Of a stretch of DNA of 60,485 nt, positions 41,805 to 50,701 are shown piece after piece; positions within the stretch are counted from its first letter, which is position 1, and each line of letters starts with the position of its first letter. Source of the DNA: Candidatus Parcubacteria bacterium. Its GTDB lineage: Bacteria > Patescibacteriota > Saccharimonadia > Saccharimonadales > 2-12-FULL-41-12. The stretch lies in contig JAHWKM010000005.1 of the NCBI GenBank assembly GCA_019347895.1, positions 1 through 60,485 of the forward strand, read 5' to 3'. The position numbers and the translations under genes are program-made. The notes beneath the pieces are model-generated. The model worked only from the letters and a program-made list of their open reading frames with translations. It was not told where the DNA came from and searched no databases.

Positions 41805-41853
41805 TGTGCGTGTTAAGCCTGCTTTGGATGCCTTAGATTATAGCGATCTTACG

Positions 41854-43104
41854 CTACTTCGCAAGCCTTTTTATCAACTCATCCTTTGTAATAATTTCGG
41901 CATTTTCTTCCGTGCGTTTTTGAAATTCAAAACCGCCTTTTCCTAAGCTCTTTTCACTAATCACAACGCGGCAAGGAATACCGGTTAAATCCGCGTCGGC
42001 AAATTTCTGGCCGGGCCGAATGTCCCGATCATCATACAGGACATTAATGTTTTTACTCTGTAAAAATTCGTACAGCTCTTTAGCGGTTTCTATTATTTTT
42101 GATTCGATTCCAAGAGATGCCAAATATACTTGATACGGCGCAATGTTAGCTGGCCATACCAGGCCCTTTTTATCGGCAAATTTTTCAACCAGGACACCTA
42201 TCAGTCTGGTAATACCAATGCCATATGAGCCAAGGTGTACAAACTGCGACTCGCCGGCTTCATTCGTATACTTAAAGTCCATTTCCTTACTTTTTATGGT
42301 ATCGAAATTAAATATATTGCCGACTTCCGCGGTTTTTACACGCTCCAGTTCATCACGTTTTAGCCCTAGTTTATCCACTACTTCGTCGGTAAAAACTTCT
42401 TCATTGACCGCTATTTTTTTATCCCGGCTTAGATAAACCGCGTCTTCCCCGGCCTCGCAAATGGTCTGGAACTCATGGCTAAATTCCGTAAATGCCCCGC
42501 CGCTGGCGACGGTTAAGAACGTTTCCTCACCTATACCTAACCGAGAGAATACTCTATGATAAGCTTCGATGCTTTTTTGATAAAAATCTTCATGCTGATC
42601 CGCGTCCAGGCTGCAAGAGTACATGTCTTTCATCACGAACTCCCGCCCGCGCATGACGCCGCTTTTTGCCCTGAGCTCATTGCGCAGTTTTGTTTGGAAC
42701 TGGTAGACATTGGCCGGCAAATCTTTGTAGCTTGATAAATGGTTTTTCATCATTTGGATAATCGCTTCCTCGTGCGACCAGGCCAGTCCGACTTCCGTGC
42801 CATTTTTAAGCTTCGATTTGAACCATATATCTACAATTTCATCGCTCCATCTGTCTGTTTTTTCCCAGGTTTCTCTAGATTGTAGGCTGCTCATAATCAG
42901 CTCTTGTCCGCCGATTGCATTCATCTCTTCGCGCACAATCTGCTTAATATTTTCCGCCACGGCCAGACCCAGCGGCAAATACGAATAAACCCCGGCCATT
43001 TCTTTATGGACATAGCCGGCCTGAATCAACAGCTGGGCATTACGCGCCGTCTCATCGGCCGGTACATTTTTAGACGTTTTTGTGAATAACTGCGACTGAC
43101 GCAT
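41854..43104 (-). CDS. proS: Prolyl-tRNA synthetase (short form without editing insertion)
   Basis: The 416-residue class II synthetase has motif 1 region YSYLPLGLAVAENIKQIV, motif 2 with KLRNELRAKSGVMRGREFVM, and motif 3 with LGSYGIGITRLIGVL. The C-terminal anticodon domain follows (VLYDDRDIRPGQKFADADL). The editing domain found in bacterial ProRS of about 570 residues is reduced to a short linker (about residues 218-260), so mischarged alanyl-tRNA would not be edited by this enzyme. A Shine-Dalgarno (AAAGGAG) precedes the ATG. Confidence 0.94.
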   Translation of the reverse strand: MRQSQLFTKTSKNVPADETARNAQLLIQAGYVHKEMAGVYSYLPLGLAVAENIKQIVREEMNAIGGQELIMSSLQSRETWEKTDRWSDEIVDIWFKSKLKNGTEVGLAWSHEEAIIQMMKNHLSSYKDLPANVYQFQTKLRNELRAKSGVMRGREFVMKDMYSCSLDADQHEDFYQKSIEAYHRVFSRLGIGEETFLTVASGGAFTEFSHEFQTICEAGEDAVYLSRDKKIAVNEEVFTDEVVDKLGLKRDELERVKTAEVGNIFNFDTIKSKEMDFKYTNEAGESQFVHLGSYGIGITRLIGVLVEKFADKKGLVWPANIAPYQVYLASLGIESKIIETAKELYEFLQSKNINVLYDDRDIRPGQKFADADLTGIPCRVVISEKSLGKGGFEFQKRTEENAEIITKDELIKRLAK

Positions 43105-43126
43105 TTTTATCTCCTTTGCAATTTCC

Positions 43127-43954
43127 TTATTGTACCATTCTCGTACATGCGCATTTGCCTAAAATCATATCAACTGGACTAATGCCAGAGTTTCCGTAAA
43201 TTACTTCACCGACCTTGCCGCTCTTAACCGCTTTAGCCATTGCTTTTAATTTGCTTTCAATACCTCCTGTTCCCCTTACGGATTTCATCCCAGCAAATTT
43301 TTTTAGCAGCATATCAATGTCATCTACCTTTATTTGTTCAACTACCTCATCATTATCATCTTTAAAACCATCCGTGCGCTGGCTCTGTAGAATTAAATAT
43401 TTTGCCCCTAAAACAATGGCTATGTGTGCTGCTAGCCAGTCATTGTCAGGTTCAAAATCTTTTTTTCCGTGTTCTTCGCTATTAAGGTAAGCCGCCAAAA
43501 ATTCATCAAGTTCTTCTTCGCCTGTAGCTTGATTTTCATTGATAATAGGCAAAGCTCCTCGATACAAATCATCCCGAATAGCCCTTTGAAATAAATGTCT
43601 TTCATAGGCATCATCAAGCTCATGATTAGTAGCAAGTATTTGAGTGGTTTCTACTCCGTATCTGTCGCCAGAATCACTCCATCGTTGCATCTGTCCCAAT
43701 GTGCCTCTTCTAGCCAGTTCGGCAAAAGTAAGTCTCTCGGGATCAATTCCACGATCAACACAATATTGTTTGCCCTCTACGACTGAACCTGACGCGACTT
43801 GAGCTGTAGCCGTAACTAAGCCAGACTCTCTAAGTTCAACGTTATATCCCGTTGTCCGGTCTATTTTTTCTTGGTCTGATCCAATGCCATTTTCATTAGC
43901 GAAAGAGCCTGAACCACCTTTTAAAATTCCTATTTCTAATTTTTCCAAACTCAT
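43127..43954 (-). CDS. Amino acid kinase family protein, glutamate-5-kinase-like
   Basis: The 275-residue protein has the amino acid kinase fold in glutamate-5-kinase order: ILKGGSGSFANENG, TATAQVASGSVVEGK, LGQMQRW, ALPIINENQAT, DNDWLAAHIAIVLGAKYLI and RGTGGIESKLKAMAKAVKSG. It lacks the PUA domain. proA is not nearby, and the divergence from true ProB is notable, so proline synthesis is only one possibility. I chose the ATG at 43954 (GGAG 6 bases upstream). The track start runs through the terminator hairpin. It lies 22 bases upstream of proS. Confidence 0.72.
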   Translation of the reverse strand: MSLEKLEIGILKGGSGSFANENGIGSDQEKIDRTTGYNVELRESGLVTATAQVASGSVVEGKQYCVDRGIDPERLTFAELARRGTLGQMQRWSDSGDRYGVETTQILATNHELDDAYERHLFQRAIRDDLYRGALPIINENQATGEEELDEFLAAYLNSEEHGKKDFEPDNDWLAAHIAIVLGAKYLILQSQRTDGFKDDNDEVVEQIKVDDIDMLLKKFAGMKSVRGTGGIESKLKAMAKAVKSGKVGEVIYGNSGISPVDMILGKCACTRMVQ

Positions 43955-43964
43955 AGTTTTCTCC

Positions 43965-44048
43965 AAAATCAGCACAAACAAAAAAACGGCCCGGAGGCCG
44001 TTTTGCGCTGATTTTTTAAATTTACTTAATTTTAACTTAGCCTCCGGG
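43965..44048 (-). promoter_or_regulatory. Terminator/antiterminator-like leader before the amino acid kinase gene
   Basis: On the minus strand AACGGCCtccgGGCCGTT followed by TTTTTT is an intrinsic terminator, enclosed by an outer stem AAAATCAGC/GCTGATTTT. The GGAG ribosome site starts right after that stem. About 40 bases upstream CCCGGAGGC (44040-44048) is complementary to GCCTCCGGG inside the terminator (43990-43998), so an alternative pairing would break the terminator. I recognise no known riboswitch or T-box motif. Confidence 0.6.
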
Positions 44049-44139
44049 GTTAATCGGGGCCGGCGGAACAATTAAGTTTATTTTTATAACAATCATAATT
44101 ATCCATAAACATTAACATACCAAAAAGATTTTAGCAAAT

Positions 44140-44183
44140 ACAGTACCGTAAACTTGTCCGGCCGGACATAAAAATGGTACTGT
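44140..44183. terminator. Hairpin after the CPBP protease gene, possible bidirectional terminator
   Basis: ACAGTACC/GGTACTGT encloses the palindrome GTCCGGCCGGAC, with an A-rich flank on one side and TTTTTATTTTT on the plus-strand side. The T-tract is good only for plus-strand transcripts; on the minus strand it is weak. Confidence 0.4.
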
Positions 44184-44198
44184 TTTTATTTTTAATTG

Positions 44199-45044
44199 TT
44201 ATTTTATATGGAAGATGAAAATACTGACGAAAGCTATGCTGTTTTTTGCAGCGTGAACTAGCATGCCGGCGTAGATGTTGCCGGTTTTCTCGCGCAGCCA
44301 GATCAAAAACATAGACAACACAAAGGTATCAATGGCAACTATCCATAACGGATGATTGCCGCTGCCTAGTTGAAGGTGGGCGAATCCGAAAATCGCGCTG
44401 GCTAATAAGGCGGCGGATACTTTGCCTAATTTTTTAACTAAACCGCCGTATAAAAAGCCGCGGATCAATATTTCTTCGGAAACAGACGGAACAATCACTA
44501 AGCTTATGAAAACCATGGCCAATGCTATCTGGCCGGCTGCTTGATCAAAACCGATCTGCTGGTCTTGCTCCACATTAATGGCCGGTACAAACGACGAGAT
44601 TACCGCTACCACGATAATCAATGAAACAAAATAAACCCCGAAAACCGGGATGGCCAGCAGCAAGTTTTTTAGGCTGGTTTTTTTAAGTCCAATATCGCTC
44701 CATTTTACGCCGCGGAGATTTAAAAAAAGCCGAAGAAGCAAGATGGTAAATATACCGACAGATAAAAAATAAAAGAATTGGGCTATCGTAGAACCACTCA
44801 GCAAAGCCACTGTTTGACTTTGGTTCAAACCCTTAGCAGCCGCATATAATCCCAACCCTACGGCGGCTATTATCTGTGAGCCAAAATATACAGCGATGGT
44901 TATTAAGATCGCGGAAATTGGTCCAAATTCTGTTAATTTCTGGGGTCGTTTTTTAAAGCCGGTTTTTTTTGCCATATTATGGCTAGGCTCAACTTCGGTA
45001 TTGTCTCTTGCCGTTTCGCTAGTTTCTTTTTTTGCGCTAGCCAT
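44199..45044 (-). CDS. CPBP family intramembrane metalloprotease
   Basis: The 281-residue protein has a hydrophilic start and about eight membrane helices. The CPBP (Abi/CAAX protease) motifs are present: EEILIRGFLYGG with the double Glu and Arg, then FGFAHLQLG with the His. These proteases cleave within the membrane; bacterial roles include bacteriocin immunity and protein processing, unknown here. It starts 14 bases after rseP on the same strand. Confidence 0.88.
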   Translation of the reverse strand: MASAKKETSETARDNTEVEPSHNMAKKTGFKKRPQKLTEFGPISAILITIAVYFGSQIIAAVGLGLYAAAKGLNQSQTVALLSGSTIAQFFYFLSVGIFTILLLRLFLNLRGVKWSDIGLKKTSLKNLLLAIPVFGVYFVSLIIVVAVISSFVPAINVEQDQQIGFDQAAGQIALAMVFISLVIVPSVSEEILIRGFLYGGLVKKLGKVSAALLASAIFGFAHLQLGSGNHPLWIVAIDTFVLSMFLIWLREKTGNIYAGMLVHAAKNSIAFVSIFIFHIK

Positions 45045-45058
45045 ATATGCCCTATTTA

Positions 45059-46165
45059 TTAGAAGAAGCGTTTAATATCAACAATCGTAATTAAAATAAT
45101 AAGTCCCATTAAAGCCACGAAGCCAGCTCCGTGAATAAGTTCTTCTGTTTCTTTTTTTAACGGCTTGTTTAAGGCTCTGAACAGTAGCAATACAAATAGC
45201 CTGCCGCCATCCAGTGCCGGTATGGGAAGGGCGTTGATTATAGCCAAAGTAAGAGAGATTATGGCGATTATAACCAGTACGAAGCTAAGTCCGATCTGGC
45301 TGCCCGCTTCTAGGATTTTGACTATGCCGACCGGGCCTGTTACTTGCTCGCTAGCCGTTTTGGTGTCGCCTTTAAACAAGCTGGAGAAAACTTTTCCCAG
45401 GCCTTCAAAAGTCAGGCCTGTAAGCTGAGCAGACAGCCCGACGCCCACGATTGGCGCCGACCAGGTGCTGCGTTGCAGCTGAACGGCGCTGGCGCCGGGT
45501 TCGGTAGCAACACCAAGGAAGCCTCCGTCATTTTCTTGGTTTAGCGCCACCTCGAGAGCCTGGCGCTTGCCATTCCTTTCGATAACTATCGGTACGGTTT
45601 GGCCGGCATTTTCTTCTGTTAAATCACCGATTTCTCCTAAGCGGCTGATCTGTGTATTATTTATTGAGACTATCCGGTCGCCTTCCTTAATTCCGGCTTG
45701 CTCGGCCGGGGAATTTTCGGTGACCTTACTGGTAAGAACTTCTATTTCTTGGATTACTTTTGTATCGCCGGCGATGGTATATTGCTTATCGACCAGCTTC
45801 GGCATGCCTAGGACAGCTAGGGCGCTAAAAAGCAAAATTGCTACCACCAAATTCATAAAAACGCCCGCCAGCATAATCTTGATCTTGGTTTTTATCGGAG
45901 CCGCGCCGAAGGTGGCCGGCCGCCTGTCTTCGTCGTTTTCACCCTTTAGCTTTACAAATCCGCCCAGCGGCAACAGGTTTATTGTGAAGAGGAACTTGCT
46001 ATTATTTGTCTTAACCTTGCGTCCCCATACTTTTGGCGGGAAACCTATGCCAAATTCCTCTACTTCAACGCCGCCGCGACGGGCCGCCAAAAAATGCCCC
46101 CACTCATGGACCACAACCAAGCCCACGAAGAGCACAAAAGCTAAAACCATTAATAATACTGTCAT
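45059..46165 (-). CDS. rseP: Site-2 protease, RseP family (M50)
   Basis: The 368-residue membrane protease has the zinc motif HExxH in VVVHEWGHFLAARRGGV and the third ligand in PIPALDGGRLFVLLL. A PDZ domain lies between helices (about residues 125-205, with PAEQAGIKEGDRIVSINNTQ). RseP cleaves anti-sigma factors or remnant signal peptides in the membrane. It overlaps frr by 4 bases, so it belongs to the rpsB-tsf-frr cluster. Confidence 0.95.
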   Translation of the reverse strand: MTVLLMVLAFVLFVGLVVVHEWGHFLAARRGGVEVEEFGIGFPPKVWGRKVKTNNSKFLFTINLLPLGGFVKLKGENDEDRRPATFGAAPIKTKIKIMLAGVFMNLVVAILLFSALAVLGMPKLVDKQYTIAGDTKVIQEIEVLTSKVTENSPAEQAGIKEGDRIVSINNTQISRLGEIGDLTEENAGQTVPIVIERNGKRQALEVALNQENDGGFLGVATEPGASAVQLQRSTWSAPIVGVGLSAQLTGLTFEGLGKVFSSLFKGDTKTASEQVTGPVGIVKILEAGSQIGLSFVLVIIAIISLTLAIINALPIPALDGGRLFVLLLFRALNKPLKKETEELIHGAGFVALMGLIILITIVDIKRFF

Positions 46166-46725
46166 ATGGTGAGGATTTCTTGTTCTTTGGTTTTGGCGGT
46201 TAACTCGACTTGGGTTTTGACCTTGGTCATTAGATCATCGATTTGTTTAGCGTAGCGTTTTTGTTCGTCCTCGCCGATTTGTTTGTCTTTTTTAGCCTGG
46301 TCGATCTCGCGCATGGCTTCGTGGCGGGCATTTCTCATGGCTATCATGCATTCTTCTACTTTTATATTAAGCTGCTTTACGATTTCGCGGCGGCGCTCTT
46401 CTGTTAGCGGTGGAATTTGGACGCGGACTACCTGGCCGTCGTCGCTGGGATTCATGCCTAATGTCGGGTTGTTCCTGATGCTATCTGAAATAGATTGTAA
46501 ATTATTCGGGTCAAAGGGGCGAATTTGCAACAGCTGAGGCTCCGGCGTCGTAATTGTCGCCACCTGGATAAGCGGCATTGGCGAACCATAAGCGTCTACC
46601 TTAAGGCTTTCCAGCATATCCGGATGGGCCCGGCCGGTGCGCAGCTTTTTTAGCTCATTTTTAAAATGCTCGGCCGCCGCCTGAAATTTATTCTCCGCCT
46701 GCTTAACTGATTGCTCTGGAGTCAT
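46162..46725 (-). CDS. frr: Ribosome recycling factor
   Basis: The 187-residue factor splits post-termination ribosomes with EF-G. It has the usual ELKKLRTGRAHPDMLESLKV and YGSPMPLIQVATITTPEP, and the long helical arm with RVQIPPLTEERRREIVKQL. Size and sequence are typical. It follows tsf by 20 bases. The pyrH gene that commonly sits between tsf and frr is missing. Confidence 0.97.
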   Translation of the reverse strand: MTPEQSVKQAENKFQAAAEHFKNELKKLRTGRAHPDMLESLKVDAYGSPMPLIQVATITTPEPQLLQIRPFDPNNLQSISDSIRNNPTLGMNPSDDGQVVRVQIPPLTEERRREIVKQLNIKVEECMIAMRNARHEAMREIDQAKKDKQIGEDEQKRYAKQIDDLMTKVKTQVELTAKTKEQEILTI

Positions 46726-46745
46726 GTTATTTAAGTTTACCCTAT

Positions 46746-47336
46746 TTACGAAACTTCGCCCAAAGCCAGGCGGCTAAATCTTTTAACTACTATATTTTCG
46801 CCTAGTTTGGCGTTATTTTCCTTTACGTATTCAGCGATTGTCTGGTCAGGATTTTTTATAAAGGGCTGGTCAAGCAGGCAGCGCTGTGCAAAATGTTTTT
46901 TTAGCATTCCTTCTACTATTTGCTCTATCATATTTTCCGGCTTGCCCTCGGCTTTTATTTTTTCGCTGAATTCCGCCTTTACCTTTTCACGCGCGTCTTC
47001 AGGCACATCATCTTGGCTTATGTATTGGGGGCTGGAGGCCGCGATATGCATCGCCAGATTTTTAACCATATCTGTGAAGATTTCATTCCTGGCTACAAAA
47101 TCAGTCTCGCAGTTAACTTCTACGACGACGCCTATTCTGCTGTCGTGGTTGTATGTGCCGATAATGCCGGCGCGTGCTTCACGTTCGCCGCGTTTTTCAG
47201 CCTTGGTCAAGCCTTTTTTGCGCATGGCCTCCAGGGCTTTGTCAAAATCACCGCCGGTTTCTTCCAGGGCTTTTTTGGCGTCCGTTATGCCTACACCGGT
47301 AAGTTCGCGCAGCCGTTTAATTTGCTCTATATCCAC
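46746..47336 (-). CDS. tsf: Elongation factor Ts
   Basis: EF-Ts exchanges GDP for GTP on EF-Tu. The 196-residue protein has IKRLRELTGVGITDAKKALE at the start, VEVNCETDFVARNE in the core, and a short C-terminal part. It lacks most of the C-terminal subdomain found in the 283-residue E. coli protein, as in many small genomes. Its start is directly after the rpsB stop. Confidence 0.95.
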   Translation of the reverse strand: MDIEQIKRLRELTGVGITDAKKALEETGGDFDKALEAMRKKGLTKAEKRGEREARAGIIGTYNHDSRIGVVVEVNCETDFVARNEIFTDMVKNLAMHIAASSPQYISQDDVPEDAREKVKAEFSEKIKAEGKPENMIEQIVEGMLKKHFAQRCLLDQPFIKNPDQTIAEYVKENNAKLGENIVVKRFSRLALGEVS

Positions 47337-48071
47337 CTAGGCCTCCTTATCAGATTTTTCTTCTTCATCTTTATCACTTGTCTTAACTTTTGATTTGCCC
47401 TCGCTAATTGCCTGTTTTACATAATCAACAATTAGCTGCACGCCTTTTATGGCGTCGTCATTGGCCGGAATCGGGTAGTCAACCAGGCTCGGGTCAGCAT
47501 TGCTGTCGACTATAGCGACCACCGGAACTTTCAGCTTTCGAGCTTCCTTGACGGCGTTGAGTTCATTGTTTACATCAATTATAAATACCGCGCCCAGCTT
47601 GCCGGACATATGTTTAATCCCGCCGTATAAATAGTTCATATGGTCGATTTCTTCCTGGTAACGCTGTACTTCAAGCTTGTTATACTTGGCGTCCAGCGCT
47701 CCGGAATCCATTTTTTGTTCCAGGTCTTTTAGATGTTTGATGCGGTCATTCATAGTGGCGGTGTTGGTCAGCATGCCGCCAACCCAACGCTCTGTCACGA
47801 AAGGCATGTTAGTTTCATCGGCTGCTTGCCTAACGATGTCTTTAGCTTGGCGCTTAGTGCCCACCAACAGAACCTGCTTGCCGGCGGCAGAGGTAGCCTC
47901 AATGAAGCTTAGAGCTTCATCCAGTTTTTTAACGGTTTTTGTCAGGTCGATTATATGGCTGCCGCCGCGTTTGCTGTGAATATAGGGCGCCATTTTAGGA
48001 TGCCAGCGGCTGGTCTTGTGCCCAAAGTGAACACCCGCCTCCAGCAGTTTTTTGATATCAACATTAGCCAT
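47337..48071 (-). CDS. rpsB: 30S ribosomal protein S2
   Basis: The 244-residue S2 has LLEAGVHFGHKTSRWHPKMA at its start, GTKRQAKDIVRQAA, FVTERWVGGMLTN and PVVAIVDSNADPSLVDYPIPANDDAI. An acidic/lysine-rich tail ends the protein. It is the first gene of the rpsB-tsf-frr-rseP cluster. A Shine-Dalgarno (AAAGGA) is present. Confidence 0.97.
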   Translation of the reverse strand: MANVDIKKLLEAGVHFGHKTSRWHPKMAPYIHSKRGGSHIIDLTKTVKKLDEALSFIEATSAAGKQVLLVGTKRQAKDIVRQAADETNMPFVTERWVGGMLTNTATMNDRIKHLKDLEQKMDSGALDAKYNKLEVQRYQEEIDHMNYLYGGIKHMSGKLGAVFIIDVNNELNAVKEARKLKVPVVAIVDSNADPSLVDYPIPANDDAIKGVQLIVDYVKQAISEGKSKVKTSDKDEEEKSDKEA

Positions 48072-48186
48072 TCGCTAATTCCTTTCGTCTTCACCGAAGG
48101 GCTCTAAACAGTGCCGAAGCGGCCGCTGAGTGAGAGGAATATTTCCCCGGTTGTTTAATTATTACTCTGGAACAGTATCACACCTG

Positions 48187-48225
48187 TTGACCTATGTCCA
48201 GGTATACGATAGAATCTATATCCTA
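48187..48225 (+). promoter_or_regulatory. Promoter of rpmE
   Basis: TTGACC (48187-48192) and TAGAAT (48210-48215) are separated by exactly 17 bases. The start codon follows 10 bases later, so the leader would be about 3-4 bases. No Shine-Dalgarno is visible. Confidence 0.65.
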
Positions 48226-48555
48226 ATGAAGAAAGAAATTCACGCCAAAAACTATCGGCCTGTAGTGTTCCAGGACATATCCAATGGAACGACCTTTTTG
48301 ACGCGTTCTACCGCCAAAGCGGAAGATACTATCAAGCTGGACGGAGCAGAATACCCGCTGATAAAAGTTCATATTTCCAGCGCTTCGCATCCGTTCTTTA
48401 CCGGCCAGGAGAAATTAGTCGATATCGAAGGCCGGGTTGATAAGTTCAAAGCCCGCGCCAAAGCCGCCGCCGACGCCCGCGCCAAAACCCAAGCCAAAGC
48501 TAACAAGCCCGCGGCCAAAAAAGAAGAAAAAGAAGCACCTCAAAAAATCGGCTAA
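48226..48555 (+). CDS. rpmE: 50S ribosomal protein L31 with a lysine/alanine-rich extension
   Basis: The first about 75 residues are L31 of the type without zinc cysteines: [20 protein letters not shown] and [20 protein letters not shown] with VDKF. A 35-residue Ala/Lys-rich tail follows, which is longer than usual and is common in Patescibacteria ribosomal proteins. I chose the ATG at 48226; the 32 track residues before it overlap the promoter. No gene is evident in the 146 bases between it and prfA; TTGACT and TAAATA there may be a prfA promoter. Confidence 0.92.
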   Translation: MKKEIHAKNYRPVVFQDISNGTTFLTRSTAKAEDTIKLDGAEYPLIKVHISSASHPFFTGQEKLVDIEGRVDKFKARAKAAADARAKTQAKANKPAAKKEEKEAPQKIG

Positions 48556-48701
48556 TTTAATCATTCAAAAACTTTATCAAAATATTGACTCTTCTGAAGC
48601 ATATGCCCTAAATACTAAGATTCAAAAAATGCTATCATCTCTCTCAAAAAGACTTAAAGAAAAAATACCATCAACCATAAGCAATAAATAATAAACCAAC
48701 C

Positions 48702-49754
48702 ATGTATGAAAAAGAACAATTATTAAGAACCGAATACGAAGAATTGCAGAAAAAACTGCAGGATCCTGATATTTATTCTGATAAGTCTTATCCTAAGCTG
48801 GCCAAACGGGTCAGTGAATTAGAGGAAGTTATCGGCCTGTTTGAACAGCTTCATAAAATTCAAGTAAATGAAAAATTGACTCAGGATATAGTCAATGCCG
48901 GTGGAGAATTATCAGAGCTGGCTCATGAAGAATTAGATGCTATAAAAGAACAGCGGCTGGCTGCCGAGCAAGCTTTGGAAGAAGTGTTGACGCCGAAAGA
49001 TCCCAATGACGAGCGAAATGCCGTCATAGAAATACGCGCCGCAGCCGGCGGCGATGAAGCCAGCTTGTTTGCCGGCGAACTGTATAAAATGTATGCCCGC
49101 TGGGCTGAAAATCATGGTTTTAAGACAGTACACGTAGACGACAGTCCTTCCGAGGCCGGTGGTTTTAAAGAAGTTATTTTTGAAATAAACGGAAATGAAG
49201 CCTATAAAAATCTGAAGTTTGAAGCCGGTGTTCACCGCGTACAAAGAGTTCCCGTTACGGAATCCCAAGGCCGAGTGCACACCAGTACAGTAACAGTTGC
49301 CGTAATGCCTGAAGCCGAGGAAACCGACATGGAAATCAAGCCGGAAGATCTGCGAATAGACGTTTTTCGCTCCGGCGGCCACGGCGGCCAGAGCGTGAAT
49401 ACCACGGATTCGGCCGTGAGGATAACCCATGTCCCAACCGATACCGTGGTAACCTGTCAGGATGAAAAATCACAGATAAAAAATAAAGAAAAAGCTATGG
49501 GAGTTCTGCGCTCTCGCTTGCTCCAAGCCAAAATCGAAGCCGAGCAAAAAGAATTGTCCGATGCCCGGCGCAAGCTAATTGGCTCTGGCGACCGCTCGGA
49601 AAAAATCCGCACTTATAACTTTCCCCAGGATCGCATCACAGACCACCGCATAGGCTATTCCCGTTCCAACATCCCGACCGCCCTAACCGGCGACATAGAC
49701 GATTTGATAGAAAACCTCCACCAAGCTTTTCGCACCGCAACTGAAAACAAGTGA
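48702..49754 (+). CDS. prfA: Peptide chain release factor 1
   Basis: RF1 recognises UAA and UAG. The 350-residue protein has the RF1 recognition motif PVT ([11 protein letters not shown]), [19 protein letters not shown], and the GGQ loop [16 protein letters not shown]. The end ([17 protein letters not shown]) is complete. It is followed by prmC, which methylates the GGQ glutamine of both release factors. Its last codons form the left arm of a hairpin. Confidence 0.97.
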   Translation: MYEKEQLLRTEYEELQKKLQDPDIYSDKSYPKLAKRVSELEEVIGLFEQLHKIQVNEKLTQDIVNAGGELSELAHEELDAIKEQRLAAEQALEEVLTPKDPNDERNAVIEIRAAAGGDEASLFAGELYKMYARWAENHGFKTVHVDDSPSEAGGFKEVIFEINGNEAYKNLKFEAGVHRVQRVPVTESQGRVHTSTVTVAVMPEAEETDMEIKPEDLRIDVFRSGGHGGQSVNTTDSAVRITHVPTDTVVTCQDEKSQIKNKEKAMGVLRSRLLQAKIEAEQKELSDARRKLIGSGDRSEKIRTYNFPQDRITDHRIGYSRSNIPTALTGDIDDLIENLHQAFRTATENK

Positions 49755-49768
49755 ACTTGTTTTCAGTT
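49739..49768 (+). terminator. Hairpin at the prfA stop codon, probable terminator
   Basis: AACTGAAAACAAG and CTTGTTTTCAGTT form a perfect 13-bp stem with the loop TGAA that holds the TGA stop codon. The following TTGTTCTTGG is only a weak T-tract. Confidence 0.5.
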
Positions 49769-49832
49769 GTTCTTGGCACATTTTGTATTATTTGGGCTGT
49801 AAACAGTCGACTGTAACCTGTAAACTACATGC

Positions 49833-50699
49833 ATGACTATTGCGCAGTGGTTGTTTGATGTGATGCAGAAGCTGGGCGAGGCCGGGGTGGATTCCCCGCG
49901 GCGCGATGCCTTAGTGCTCTTGGAAGATACGCTAAATAAAGATCGGGCCTGGATAATTACTCATCCGGAATATGAAATTCCAGGTCATCAACTACACGAA
50001 ATTAACCAGCTTGTTAAGCGACGGATTGACCGCGAACCGCTGGCATATATCCGAAACAAAGCGTGGTTTTACAAAAGATTTTTTAACGTCACTCCTGATG
50101 TTATGATCCCCCGCCCCGAATCCGAATCATTCATCAATCTTATAAAACAAATCACGAATGATAATGTGAAAGGTCTGACCTTTCACATAGTGGATGTGGG
50201 GACTGGGAGCGGTTGCTTGGCTATTACGGCTAAGCTTGAACTTCCGAGCCGCGAGAAATTTCCGGGCTGCGAAGTAATCGCCATTGAAAATAGCGAAAAG
50301 GCTTTAAAAGTTGCCAAAAAAAATGCTGAAAAACACCAAGTGCATATTCAGTTCTTAAAAGGCAATCTGCTTGAACCCCTGCTAAATACTAACTACGAAC
50401 TACGAAATACTATCTTGATGGCTAACCTACCCTACGTGCCCGATGGCTTAGTAACCAGTCCGGAGATAAAGCAGGAGCCAGCCGAAGCATTGTTCTCCGG
50501 CAAGGACGGCCTGGATCATTACCGTAAATTCTTCACACAAATTGCAACAATGTCGCAAATCGATAATAGAAGTATAGGGTTGGAATATGTATTAACTGAG
50601 TCTTTAAAAACTCAGCACGCAGAAATGATTAAGCTGGCGAAGAAAACCGGTTACAAGCTAATCAAAACCGACGTGTTAATACAAATCTTTAGAAAATAA
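49833..50699 (+). CDS. prmC: Release factor glutamine methyltransferase PrmC
   Basis: PrmC methylates the Gln of the GGQ motif in RF1 and RF2. The N-terminal helical domain covers about residues 1-80. The methyltransferase domain has MIPRPESESF, motif I VDVGTGSGCLAITAKLE and the catalytic NPPY-type motif as ANLPYVP (Asn-Leu-Pro-Tyr). Two unusual in-frame segments are present: a 25-base palindrome (DNVKGLTFHI) and a repeated-word segment (NTNYELRNTI) just before motif IV. The frame is intact. Confidence 0.92.
   Translation: MTIAQWLFDVMQKLGEAGVDSPRRDALVLLEDTLNKDRAWIITHPEYEIPGHQLHEINQLVKRRIDREPLAYIRNKAWFYKRFFNVTPDVMIPRPESESFINLIKQITNDNVKGLTFHIVDVGTGSGCLAITAKLELPSREKFPGCEVIAIENSEKALKVAKKNAEKHQVHIQFLKGNLLEPLLNTNYELRNTILMANLPYVPDGLVTSPEIKQEPAEALFSGKDGLDHYRKFFTQIATMSQIDNRSIGLEYVLTESLKTQHAEMIKLAKKTGYKLIKTDVLIQIFRK
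50164..50188. repeat. Perfect palindrome inserted in frame in prmC
   Basis: ATGTGAAAGGTC, one T, then GACCTTTCACAT form a perfect 12-bp inverted repeat. Its centre AGGTCTGACCT differs by one base from the AGGTCGGACCT ends of the transposase remnant at 57100-57707. Confidence 0.75.
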
Positions 50700-50701
50700 A
50701 A

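Noticed and set aside
43127-43954. UMP kinase (pyrH) for the amino acid kinase gene
   Set aside because: The order of motifs (PIINEN, then DNDWLAAHIA, then GTGGIESK) matches glutamate 5-kinase rather than PyrH.
48437-48691. 84-codon ORF after rpmE
   Set aside because: Its first half is the other frame of the Lys/Ala-rich L31 tail; the second half is A/T-rich with no recognisable features.
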